DNA of 64,000 bases from Saprospiraceae bacterium (GTDB lineage: Bacteria > Bacteroidota > Bacteroidia > Chitinophagales > Saprospiraceae): the NCBI GenBank assembly GCA_029251525.1, contig JAQXDE010000016.1, positions 248,001-312,000 on the forward strand. Reading direction: 5' to 3'. The notes below the pieces were generated by a model. That model was given only the letters and a program-made list of their open reading frames with translations. It was not told the DNA's origin and did not search any database. Of the stretch, positions 1-9,400 are shown piece after piece. The position numbers and the translations under genes are program-made. Within the stretch, counting starts at the first letter, position 1; the number at the start of each line of letters is the position of its first letter.

Positions 1-703
1 TTTTTAGTGTTCGAATATTTTTGATCTTTATTTTGTTAGGGAAAAGTTTTTCTTGCTCCTTCATATTTATCCCTAACTCTTTTTCACTAACAGTGTATTT
101 CACTACCAAAGGAATTATTACAGGAACTAAAGCCATATAAGAATATGCTGCAATCGCAATTGGGCCTAATAACCGATCTGCTAAAACTATTGCGGTATAA
201 ATAGCTGTTGGTCCATCAGCTCCTCCGATGATCCCTAAAGCTGCTGCTTCTTTTATTGGGAAACCTATCCAAACTGCGGAAATCATAACAGTAAAGATTC
301 CAATTTGAGCCGCTGCACCAAAAAATGCTAACCGTAAATTTCGAAGCATTGGACCAAAATCGGTCATTGCTCCAACACCCATAAAAATTAAAGGAGGCAA
401 TAAACCGGTTTTTATCAAAATATAGTATAACATGTTCATGATTCCATGATTCTTCGCAATTTCCAAAATGGTCATATGTGCGATTCCGTTTTCTGGAGTT
501 GACGGAGTGACACTCATCATTCCTCCAGGGAAATTTGCCAGGAGTAATCCAAAAGCAATTGGGACTAAAAGTAAGGGTTCAAATTTTTTCCAAATGCCTA
601 GATAAAGCAACAGAAAAGAAATTCCAATCATGAATAAAGTTGCAGGGTTTTCGATCAAATCCCCAAATGCAGTCATCTCATATAGTTTTTCTAATATTTC
701 CAT
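1..703 (-). CDS. oadB: Sodium-pumping decarboxylase beta subunit (partial, 3' end outside window)
   Basis: This is the integral-membrane subunit of a biotin-dependent, Na+-translocating decarboxylase. The family couples decarboxylation of carboxybiotin to Na+ export. The reading frame is open from an ATG at 703 to the window edge, so the first 234 or so residues are present and the C-terminus is missing. It is strongly hydrophobic with several membrane segments, and carries the family signature GGADGPTAIY, part of the Na+/carboxybiotin site. It lies 95 bp downstream of the alpha-subunit gene on the same strand, in the order gamma-alpha-beta. The assignment to the OadB/MmdB/GcdB family is firm. 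Which acid is decarboxylated rests on the alpha subunit, which is of the oxaloacetate/pyruvate carboxyltransferase type. Confidence 0.93.
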   Translation of the reverse strand, partial: MEILEKLYEMTAFGDLIENPATLFMIGISFLLLYLGIWKKFEPLLLVPIAFGLLLANFPGGMMSVTPSTPENGIAHMTILEIAKNHGIMNMLYYILIKTGLLPPLIFMGVGAMTDFGPMLRNLRLAFFGAAAQIGIFTVMISAVWIGFPIKEAAALGIIGGADGPTAIYTAIVLADRLLGPIAIAAYSYMALVPVIIPLVVKYTVSEKELGINMKEQEKLFPNKIKIKNIRTLK

Positions 704-798
704 TATTAATATTTCGTAGTCCGTGTTTATTTTAAAATTGTGAAAGTTGTGTTAGAGTGATTTAATAACATTCTATTTTCATTTAAATTAATTTTTTT

Positions 799-2709
799 CT
801 AGATTATCTTAAACATCACATCATCTTCTTCAATGTCTTCTCCATGCTTTGCTGTTATTTCTATAATTTTTCCCGATTTATCGGCCGCAATGGCATTGAT
901 AACTTTCATGGATTCAATGAACGCAACGGTATCCCCTTCATGGATTATATCTCCAATTTTTGCAGGTCGATCTGAAGATTCTTTGGTTAGATAAAATTTT
1001 CCTTCCAAGGGCGCTTCAATTGTTTGGTAACTTCCTAATTCAGCTTTTTGAGTAGTAGTGCTTTGAGATGAATTTCGTGTGGATGAATTATTTTTATTAT
1101 CTATCGGGGCGTCATCATAAGAAATATTGACTTTGAATTTTTCTCCATCAACATCTACAGTAATATTTCTAGGCTGCAGAGTAGAATGTACTTGATTAAT
1201 GGGACCAATAGCAGCAGGAGTAATTGATGAACTAGTAGATTGGGTTTTTTTTGCCTTTCTTTCTTCTAAGTCTGCATTAAATTTTTCTTTCGCTTTTCCA
1301 GATTTATAGTCTTTATATTGAGCTGGGTGCATCGCTAATTCAAAAAGCTCCTCATCATCCTCTCCGTAATCCCAACCATTCTTCTCCATTTCTGCTGCGA
1401 ATAATTCTAATTCATCTGGGTATAAATCTTGAGGGTTTCCAGTATAAGGTTCTCTTTTTTGATTGAGAGCTAATGCTTGTAAATCCTCTCCTAAAGGACC
1501 TAGTAATTGTCCAGATCGTCCCATCAACATACCCCACGTATTTTCATCAATCATGCTCCATCGTTGTTTCCCTTTTTCTATTTGGGTTACATTCATCAAT
1601 GCAACATTTTTGACATACTGACTGAAAGGGGTAACCAAAGGAGGGTAACCCATTTGCGGCCATACATACTCTACCTCGTTAAATAACTTTATTAAAAGGT
1701 CATCTTGAGAAACATCTGGTTTTCCATTTTTAGCCATCCATTTATTTAAGCTACGAATGTTTTTTTCCAAATCAGCCATCAAACTTCCCATCATACCGCC
1801 TGGTAGTCCTGAACCTATCAACAAGGAATTCATTTGACGATTAAGAGGATTTATGTAATAACCTAAAAAGTCATTCATAAACTCTTGTGTCAATCTCCTC
1901 ACTTCCATGTATGCATTCATATTAATGTCTTCTACTTCAAAACCAGCATCTTTGAGCATCGCATGAATAGTCAACAAATCTGCATGGCCAGTTCCCCAAG
2001 AAAGTGGCTGCATTCCGACATCAATAATATCTGCACCTGCACGAGCTGCCTCCAATGAAGAAGCAACTGAAAAACCAGGAGTAGAATGTCCGTGATATTG
2101 AATTAAAATATTAGGGTGGCGATCTTTAATACCTTTGACAATCTTTCCAACAGAGACGGGACGACCTATTCCTGCCATATCTTTGATACAAATTTCCTCA
2201 GCTCCTAGGTCAATATATTGATCTGCTAAATTGATATAATATTCAATTGTATGAAGTGGAGAAAAGGTTAAGCTCAATGCACCTTGTGCAATCATTCCAC
2301 CTTCTTTAGCAAACTTAAATGAGTTCTCTAAATTTTGAGGATTATTTAATCCATCGAAAGATCTAGAGATATCTGTTCCTTGTTTTTTCTTTAAGGCAAA
2401 CATCATTCGACGAATATCTGCTGAGACAGGACTCATTCTAATTCCATTCAATCCACGCTCTAACATTTGAGTTTGTATACCCGCATCATTAAAAGGTTGT
2501 GTCCACTTTCGTACGGCCTGGTTTGGATTTTCACCAAACAGTAGATTGACCTGTTCAAATCCACCACCGTTTGTCTCTACTCGGGCAAAACAACCCATAT
2601 CAATAATTGGTTGTGCAACACGAACTAATTGATCTACACGCGGTACATATTTTCCCGCAGATTGCCACATGTCTCTATAGACGAGGGCTAATTTGATTTT
2701 TCTACTCAT
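799..2709 (-). CDS. oadA: Oxaloacetate decarboxylase alpha subunit (carboxyltransferase plus biotin carrier)
   Basis: The protein has 636 residues. Residues 1 to about 470 form the pyruvate-carboxylase/OadA-type carboxyltransferase barrel; the metal-site motif appears as YRDMWQS (11-17), with a conserved HGHST downstream. A low-complexity Ser/Thr/Asn-rich linker lies near residues 490-560. The C-terminus is a biotinyl domain with ESMKVIN around residues 599-605, so the biotinylated lysine should be K602. ESMK replaces the commoner EAMK. The subunit moves CO2 from the keto acid to biotin, and the beta subunit then decarboxylates the carboxybiotin. It sits between oadG (55 bp upstream) and oadB. 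A related carboxylase subunit B is the alternative, but the neighbouring oadB and oadG favour the Na+ pump. Confidence 0.93.
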   Translation of the reverse strand: MSRKIKLALVYRDMWQSAGKYVPRVDQLVRVAQPIIDMGCFARVETNGGGFEQVNLLFGENPNQAVRKWTQPFNDAGIQTQMLERGLNGIRMSPVSADIRRMMFALKKKQGTDISRSFDGLNNPQNLENSFKFAKEGGMIAQGALSLTFSPLHTIEYYINLADQYIDLGAEEICIKDMAGIGRPVSVGKIVKGIKDRHPNILIQYHGHSTPGFSVASSLEAARAGADIIDVGMQPLSWGTGHADLLTIHAMLKDAGFEVEDINMNAYMEVRRLTQEFMNDFLGYYINPLNRQMNSLLIGSGLPGGMMGSLMADLEKNIRSLNKWMAKNGKPDVSQDDLLIKLFNEVEYVWPQMGYPPLVTPFSQYVKNVALMNVTQIEKGKQRWSMIDENTWGMLMGRSGQLLGPLGEDLQALALNQKREPYTGNPQDLYPDELELFAAEMEKNGWDYGEDDEELFELAMHPAQYKDYKSGKAKEKFNADLEERKAKKTQSTSSSITPAAIGPINQVHSTLQPRNITVDVDGEKFKVNISYDDAPIDNKNNSSTRNSSQSTTTQKAELGSYQTIEAPLEGKFYLTKESSDRPAKIGDIIHEGDTVAFIESMKVINAIAADKSGKIIEITAKHGEDIEEDDVMFKII

Positions 2710-2764
2710 GGTTCTATTTTGGTTAGGTTTTATTTTATCTTTTTAAGATGGTACCCTATATCTA

Positions 2765-3046
2765 TCAAATTTTTTCAATTTTTTCAATTTTTCCTTTTCC
2801 ACAGGTTAGGTGGTCAACAGCTCCAATGATAACTGCTAATTTTTTTTTATTGATAGAATTAGGAGGAGTCGGAATTCGAGAGGTCGGTTGATCTAGGGAA
2901 TTTATTTTTGTAATTTTCAGAGGAGCGTATTTGTTGGTAATTCTTATTAAAATTTGGCCAGTAAATACGACTAGTGATAAGATAGCAAAAACTGTTATCA
3001 TACCAACTGCCAGAATAATAAATGCTTCTTGTAAGTTCTCGTTCAT
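2765..3046 (-). CDS. oadG: OadG-like gamma subunit of the Na+-pumping decarboxylase
   Basis: A 93-residue protein with one N-terminal membrane helix (about residues 9-34) followed by a short basic, Pro/Ser-containing cytoplasmic tail. This is the usual build of OadG-family subunits, which anchor the alpha subunit to the membrane beta subunit and bind Zn2+ in some homologues. Sequence conservation in this family is weak. The call therefore rests on topology, size and being the first gene of a gamma-alpha-beta operon. The C-terminus is Lys/Ile/Glu-rich and no clear His-rich zinc tail is seen. Confidence 0.8.
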   Translation of the reverse strand: MNENLQEAFIILAVGMITVFAILSLVVFTGQILIRITNKYAPLKITKINSLDQPTSRIPTPPNSINKKKLAVIIGAVDHLTCGKGKIEKIEKI

Positions 3047-3790
3047 AATTATGTTTGTAAAAATGTAGATTGTAAAATTAACAAAAAGGCAGTAAAATGG
3101 AAGAATTCAACTTAAAATGTCTGATGTATTTTGGGGAAAGAGACAATGTTTTTTTTAAAAAAATTGTTTAGTCTAAGGGAGATTCAAGGTTGGTAATAAC
3201 TATTGGCAAAATAATATTTTGAATATAGTCTCTATTAATAATTTGATTTAGATTCTTATTATTTTTTTGATAAAAGTTTTTTATTTGTAAAAAAAGATTT
3301 CTCTCGTGTGAGTTGGTGAGAATATAATTTTGTTTTTGTAATAAAAATTAGTTTTAATTTCGAGTAGGATATTTTTCATGAGAAGAAATGCAATTATGTT
3401 TTTTGATAATTTTCCGTTAAATAAATTTCATGAATTTTAAATAATGTAGATTATCAAATTAAATTTTATTTTCGGTTAACTATTTACTGGTAAGTCGGAA
3501 AAAATGGATTGTTCTAGATTTAAAAGAGAATTATCGTGAAACAAAGCTTATTTTCTTTAAGAAATACTGGCAGTTGATAGTTTTCTGTTGTCAGTCTCGG
3601 CATTAATATAGTCACGATAATAGTGTGCAATAAATTTGGATTTTATTTGAACGAAAATTATAAACTGTTGAGTTGATGCAATTTTTTATGAGAAAAAATA
3701 ATAGTAATTGAGGTATTTCATTTCCTGGATTTGAGGTAAAGAAAAGTAATGGAAACTATTTAACAAACTGAAAAGAGGGTTGATGAATTT
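3047..3790. other. Intergenic region, 744 bp, no gene seen
   Basis: Very AT-rich sequence between the start of the Oad operon (minus) and the end of the next minus-strand gene. It presumably contains the oad promoter. I did not find a TAnnTTTG element close to the oadG start, an open frame with coding character, or a convincing hairpin. Confidence 0.6.
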
Positions 3791-4666
3791 TTAAAATAAA
3801 TTTATTTTTTGGGTTAAATCACCCAATGGACTCAATGCACGATTTGGCCTCAATTCTTTCATGGGAAAAGAATTTATAGAAAAATCTAAAATACGCATTT
3901 CATGTAAAAAACCATCTTTTAATAAATTAGATTCAACAGGTATTAAGGAAGGCAATAAAATTCCTCCATAATTTTTGTAATCGCGAAAGTAAGCTGCTCC
4001 AGATAAGAAGTTATACATTTTTCGAATGGTGAACTCAATTTTTACAATTCGTTTAGATCTTTTATTTAACCATATTAAATATTGATCAATTTCTCTTTGA
4101 GGCTTAGTTGTATTCCAAGATGCGATGATTCCTTCGCATAGTTTTCCATCAATTTCTGACTCGCCGGCATATGCGAAAGAAGTAGCGTTTTGTATGCGAA
4201 GGGGAAATTCTATAAAGTATTGATAAGTGGGAATCCAAAACATAATATCTTTATCCTCCCTGAATTTGAATCCACTTCCATCCCTATAAACATAACTTTT
4301 TCCAGACTGAATTCCCCATGACCATTCTTCATTTTCACCAGAGATAAACTCTAGTTTTCCATCATAGGTTTTTGGAATGTATTGTAGTAAAAACCGAACA
4401 GAATCTTCAGGGTATCCATGACTGTTAGAGCCAAGATTACCGAAAAAGACTTGTTCGTAAATGGCGGAATACGTATTGATATTTTCCCAGTTAAGGATTC
4501 CATGTGCTTCACCCATCTCTCGTAGTAATGCTTTTGCACGTTTTTCATCTGGCTTATTTTTAGCTTCCTGAGTTCTCAAATCTATGGTACCTAAAAAATG
4601 AAAATAGGTGACAATAATAAAAAATAGTAAAATAAATCCACCAAGGATTCTAAAAAATAATCTCAT
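3791..4666 (-). CDS. Hypothetical membrane-anchored protein
   Basis: The protein has 291 residues. An N-terminal hydrophobic segment (about residues 4-25) is a membrane anchor or uncleaved signal. The rest is soluble, with many aromatic residues and alternating beta-type segments. The C-terminal half, with an RIVKIEFTIR strand and a DYKNYGGILLPS turn, is reminiscent of the LolA/outer-membrane-lipoprotein-sorting fold often seen in Bacteroidota proteins, but I cannot assign a family with certainty. It ends in ordinary stop context and stands alone. A run of T follows the start codon on the plus strand (A-rich leader in the mRNA). Function unknown. Confidence 0.75.
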   Translation of the reverse strand: MRLFFRILGGFILLFFIIVTYFHFLGTIDLRTQEAKNKPDEKRAKALLREMGEAHGILNWENINTYSAIYEQVFFGNLGSNSHGYPEDSVRFLLQYIPKTYDGKLEFISGENEEWSWGIQSGKSYVYRDGSGFKFREDKDIMFWIPTYQYFIEFPLRIQNATSFAYAGESEIDGKLCEGIIASWNTTKPQREIDQYLIWLNKRSKRIVKIEFTIRKMYNFLSGAAYFRDYKNYGGILLPSLIPVESNLLKDGFLHEMRILDFSINSFPMKELRPNRALSPLGDLTQKINLF

Positions 4667-5268
4667 CGTTTTTTTTTTTTGGAAAATAAAGCTTTTGTTT
4701 CTAGTCTTACCTTTGTTTTTTATTGTTTTTTAATCTGTGAAGTCTAAGAAAATGTTTTATCTACTTGTTCGTTTATCTATTGTTTTTATACTCCCAATTT
4801 TATAAAAAATAATTAACTTGATAAAGTTATGCTTGAGGATGTTATTCCAATCTGTTCATGGAAAGTAGAATGTCAAAATATATTGATAATTTTAAACCTA
4901 TTTTCACTGAAGTTATATTCAAAAAGAACATTTTGTCATACCCATAGTTTAGAGGGAAGTTTTTAGTCCATTACTTAATGGATATCTCTTCCTCTTAAAT
5001 TGAAATTTTTGAAAAAGAATAAGTGTATTTTTTTCTTGAGATTGAGTAGTGATTTTTTGATTACATGGTAAGGTTGTATTTTAATTAAATGATTTATGGG
5101 TAGATTAGTTATCCTACATAGTAAGGTGAGGGAAAAAGAAGTGGTAAATATGCAGGTAAGGCTTTTCGCAAAATCAATCCAAGAGTTCTGTGAGTAAATT
5201 GTTTTTGTTTTGATTAATTATTGAATAATCGTCTATTGAAATAAGTGATGTTCTATCGGTTTCCGTTA
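4667..5268. other. Intergenic region, 602 bp, no gene seen
   Basis: AT-rich spacer between two minus-strand genes. A short imperfect inverted repeat with a TCCATTA/TAATGGA core near 4968-4984 is too weak to call a terminator. No open frame with coding character was found. Confidence 0.55.
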
Positions 5269-5631
5269 CTAAATTATATCTAAATCCTTTTTAGTTAGAT
5301 CGTTGATAATATCTCCTGTGTTAATGGTTGAAGTTGGTTCAAAAAGCATAATTTGGACTTCATCGTTTTCAGTTCGTGGGCGATGTTCGATTCCCTTTGG
5401 GACAATGATAATCTCTCCTTGTGAGACAATTTCTGTTCGGTCACGAAATTCCATAAAGAGTTTCCCTTTAATTACCATAAATAATTCATCTTCTTTCTCA
5501 TGTGAATGCCAGACAAACTCACCGCTAATTTTAGCTAATTTCACCAGCTGACCATTGAGTTCACCAATAATTTTTGGTGACCAATAATCATTAATTTTAT
5601 TAAATTTTTCTTGCAGGTTAATACTTTTCAA
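5269..5631 (-). CDS. Small single-domain cupin protein
   Basis: This 120-residue protein is a complete cupin barrel. Cupin motif 1 is present as H42-x-H44-x4-E49-x6-G56 and motif 2 as G72-x5-P78-x-G80-x2-H83, so all metal ligands (two His, Glu, His) are there. Such small cupins bind a divalent metal; their reactions vary and cannot be predicted here. The only workable start in this frame is a TTG at 5631, since an in-frame stop lies just upstream. The start lies inside the end of the preceding gene (14-nt overlap), which suggests translational coupling to the 202-residue secreted protein. Confidence 0.85.
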   Translation of the reverse strand: MKSINLQEKFNKINDYWSPKIIGELNGQLVKLAKISGEFVWHSHEKEDELFMVIKGKLFMEFRDRTEIVSQGEIIIVPKGIEHRPRTENDEVQIMLFEPTSTINTGDIINDLTKKDLDII

Positions 5632-6226
5632 CGGGTACTTTATTTAGGTTGTAGTTTAAATTTCTAATTCCTTTAATTACTGCCTTTTTTCTTCCCATGA
5701 TTATCCCAATTTTTGATCTTTTGTAAAAGCAATCATGGTTAATAGTCTCTAATTGTCCATTATGGATATGCCGAATTTGAATACCAATTCCGTTATATGA
5801 ATAGACTTCTCCGTTAGGATGACCGACCCCATATTGAGCGACATATACTTCTGCTACTTTTGAAAAGTCGCTTACGTTTGTAAATTGTGAATTGAACACA
5901 TTTTTGTAATTTTTATTTAAAATTTCTTTTGTGTGTTCCCTTTCAAAGTATAGAACTTTACAGAATTCAAATTCTCTATTGAATCCTTCGATGATTCCTT
6001 CCCTTTCTAATTTGACCTCATTCGCTTCAGTCTTAACTCTCTTGCTTGAACCAATCTCTTTTAGTTTCGTTATTTTTTTATCTCTATTAGGTAATTGAAC
6101 TAAAAGAATTCCATCTCTTAGCTGTCTTAAGTGTGTAAGTTTACCAAATTCAGAGACTGGCATTTGAGAATACCCAAGAGTGGAAAATAAAATAATAAAA
6201 ATGTTAAGGACAATACTCTCTTTCAT
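5618..6226 (-). CDS. Hypothetical secreted protein, 202 aa
   Basis: The N-terminus is a typical Sec signal peptide (hydrophobic residues about 5-18, likely cleavage after GYS before Q21). The mature part is rich in Lys and Glu with beta-strand-like segments (DGILLVQLPN, KVLYFEREH, IGIQIRHIHNG). I do not recognise the family. It overlaps the downstream cupin start by 14 nt and is probably co-transcribed with it. A terminator (6360-6393) separates the pair from the large adhesin gene upstream, so the pair has its own promoter in 6227-6359. Confidence 0.75.
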   Translation of the reverse strand: MKESIVLNIFIILFSTLGYSQMPVSEFGKLTHLRQLRDGILLVQLPNRDKKITKLKEIGSSKRVKTEANEVKLEREGIIEGFNREFEFCKVLYFEREHTKEILNKNYKNVFNSQFTNVSDFSKVAEVYVAQYGVGHPNGEVYSYNGIGIQIRHIHNGQLETINHDCFYKRSKIGIIMGRKKAVIKGIRNLNYNLNKVPVEKY

Positions 6227-6359
6227 GGTTTATATTTTAGATTGAAGGGTAATTACATAAATTTAAGTAGTTGGCAGTAAGAAATCAAAGTTTTTCAGAG
6301 ACTTGTTTTTAAGCCAAATTACATAAATATGATAAAATATAATATTACTTTCCAATGTT

Positions 6360-6393
6360 AAAATCCGTTGAAAATTTCTTTTCAACGGATTTT
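6360..6393 (-). terminator. Rho-independent terminator of the giant adhesin gene
   Basis: A perfect 15-bp inverted repeat (arms 6360-6374 and 6379-6393) with a 4-nt loop lies 18 bp past the stop codon of the 2311-residue gene on the minus strand. The stem starts with AAAATCCG and ends with CGGATTTT, so the U-run is formed by the stem edge. Confidence 0.8.
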
Positions 6394-6411
6394 GATTTCT
6401 ATTTCTTTTGT

Positions 6412-9400
6412 TTATTTCCTTAGAGCTACATCTCCTCTGTAAATGATTTTAAAGCCATCTCTAAATTCGATTTCCGCAAAATAAACAAAAACCGCAGGAT
6501 TCATTTTTTCGCCCTTAAAAAATCCATCCCAGCCAACAGAATAATCATTTGGTTGAATATTGGTTTGTTCAAAAATTTGTTCACCCCAACGGTTGAAGAT
6601 TTTCAAAACATGGATTTTTTCTACATCAATTCCTCCGTGAATAATAAAAACATCATTGTTTCCATCGTCATTTGGAGTGAAAACATTTGGAATAAATATG
6701 TTTCGATTTTTCTCTACAAAAATGGTAATATCATCTGTATCCTCACAACCATTGAAGTTCAATGCATTTGCTTGGTAGGCAGTAGTTTCTATTGGTGCGA
6801 TAATAGGATTAGGACAATTGTTGCAAGGAAGTGTTGCATCAAAACTCCACCATAAACTATCATACGGTTGACTTGCTGTAGTATTAATTTGGGCAGTTTC
6901 CCCTAGTTCAATTGTGATATCTACTCCTAGGTCCAAAATGAATGGAGCAGGAGCAACTAAATTTACTTCTGTTTCCAGTTCACAACCCAACGCATCTGTA
7001 ACCAATAAAGAGTAATTTCCTTCACCTAAAAATGGGAAAGTATTAATATCTGAGAATATCCCATCATTAAATGAATATTGATAAGGTTGGGTTCCTCCAT
7101 CAACATTTAAAATAGTTATTGAACCATCATCTTCCCCATCACAAGATATTGGCATTAATTCATAATTTATCTGTACTGGAAAATTAGGGTTTTCAGAGAC
7201 TAATATTGTATCTAGTAATGTACAACCATTGTCTGTGTTGGTTACTTCAATTTGATAAGTTCCAGGTTGGTTGATAGATGGATTAGCACTAGTTGGATTA
7301 ATTATAGTTCCCCCATTTTGAGTAGTCCAATTGTAAATGAAGTTTGACCCAATTGATGAGTTTCCTCCAATTTGTATAGGGGTGAGATCACAGTCCAAAC
7401 TTGCATCAGTACCTGCATCAGCAGTAGGTGGATTATTATCTAACTCAACTGTAACCTCATCCGTTGCAAAACATCCGTTTTCATTATTAGTAACTATTAA
7501 CGTATATGTTCCAGGTTGAGAGACTGAGATATTTAGGGTATTGGAATTAGGAATAGGATCTCCATTAAAGTCAATCCATTGGTAAGTTATATCACCGACT
7601 GTTGAACCAGTTCCTTCTAAAGAAACTGAACCAATAATACAAGTTATCATGTCAGCTGTTCCAGCTTCGGCAATTGGAGGATCAATTGATTCATTAACCG
7701 AAACTATTTCTATAGCGTCACAACCATTGTTAATATCTGTAATTTCTAATGAATAATTTCCAGGAACATCAGCTTCATATTCTTGATTAGTGGCACCAGG
7801 GATTGGGTCTCCATTTAAAAACCATTGGTAAGCAAAGTTATCTGCAAATGGTCCTGTCAAAACTTGTGTTGAATTATTACAATCTAGAGGGGCTACTTCT
7901 TCTAGGGTAAATGCTGGAGAATTAATATCAGCAATGACCATTACCATTGTAGAAGAAGATTCACATCCATTTTGAGGATTGGTTACAATCAAAGAATAAT
8001 CTCCTGCAGAGGTAACTAATGGGTTTTGATCATTTAAGTTGACAGAAGTTATACCTGGACCTTCCCATGTATATATAGCTCCGGGGATAGAACTTGATCC
8101 ATTTAAAGTTACCTGACCATTTTGACAAGTAAGTTGTTGGTTCATTCCTGAATCTGCATCAGGAGCTTCAAAGTTCTCCACTATTTCGATAAAGGTAGTT
8201 GCGGAACAACCATTTGGCAGGGAAACTAATAGGTCGTAATTTCCTCCGGAATCAATCATTAACATTGCAGAATTTGAACTTGGGATTAAATTACCATCAA
8301 CAGACCATTGGAATGATAAATCTGTTCCTCCAATAGAATTTGTAGCGTCTAAAAAAGTAGTAGGATTATTACAATCTAGAGCGGTAGGTTGACCTATTAA
8401 TGCAATTGGAGTTTGATCGACTACTATTGTGACGGTTTCGGTATCATTAGGGCATGATCCGGAACCAACTACTAAATACTCAAAAGAATAAGTTCCGGGA
8501 TTTTGTCCTCCTGTATTGAATGCCCCTACAGTTGAGTCAAAGCCAGTTCCAAGAGATGGAATCACAGAAATTTCTGTCCAGGTTCCATTTGCATCAGCAC
8601 CGATTATTTCATTTTGTAAATGAATCAAGGTTGCATCAATACTGCAAAAGTTAGTTGTCGGATTTGCGGTACCAGCGTTAACTGGAATATTTTCGGAAAC
8701 CACAATTGAAGTTAGACCTGTACATCCATTTATATCTGTAATAGTTACAGTAAATGTTCCAGCTTGATTGGCTATTAGGTTTTGGTTAGTTGATCCATCT
8801 GACCATACATAACTAGTAAAACCTGCCCCTGCATCGAGAATAGTTGATTCTCCAGAACAGAAATTTGGAATACCAGTTATGATAGTAGTAGGAGGGGACA
8901 ACTCATTGACTGTAGTTTCATCAGTGCCAGTGCAACCGTTGGAATCGGTAACGGTTACTGTATAGGTTCCTGCGTTATTTACTTGTAAATTTTCAGCTAT
9001 TGACCCATCAGACCATAAATAATTGACGTATCCAGGAGGAGCAAGGCAAATGTTACTAGAGCCGGGACAAAATTGCGTATCGCCAGTAATATTAATAATT
9101 GGATTATCATTTTGAGTCATTATAAATGATTCTGAACCAGTACAATTATTAGCATCTGTTACTGTCACTGTATATGTTCCGGGAGAATTTATAAGAAGAA
9201 ATTCATCAGTCGAATTATCTGACCAGAAATAAGTTGAAAATCCACTTATTGCAGAAATAGTAGTTTCACTTCCTTCGCAGAAAGAATTTATACCTGAAAG
9301 CATAGGTTCTAAAGTCTGTAATTCCTCAACATCAAGAAAAGTTTCATCTGTACAACCATTCGCATCGGTTACTGTAACAGCATAGGTTCCAGTTTGATTA

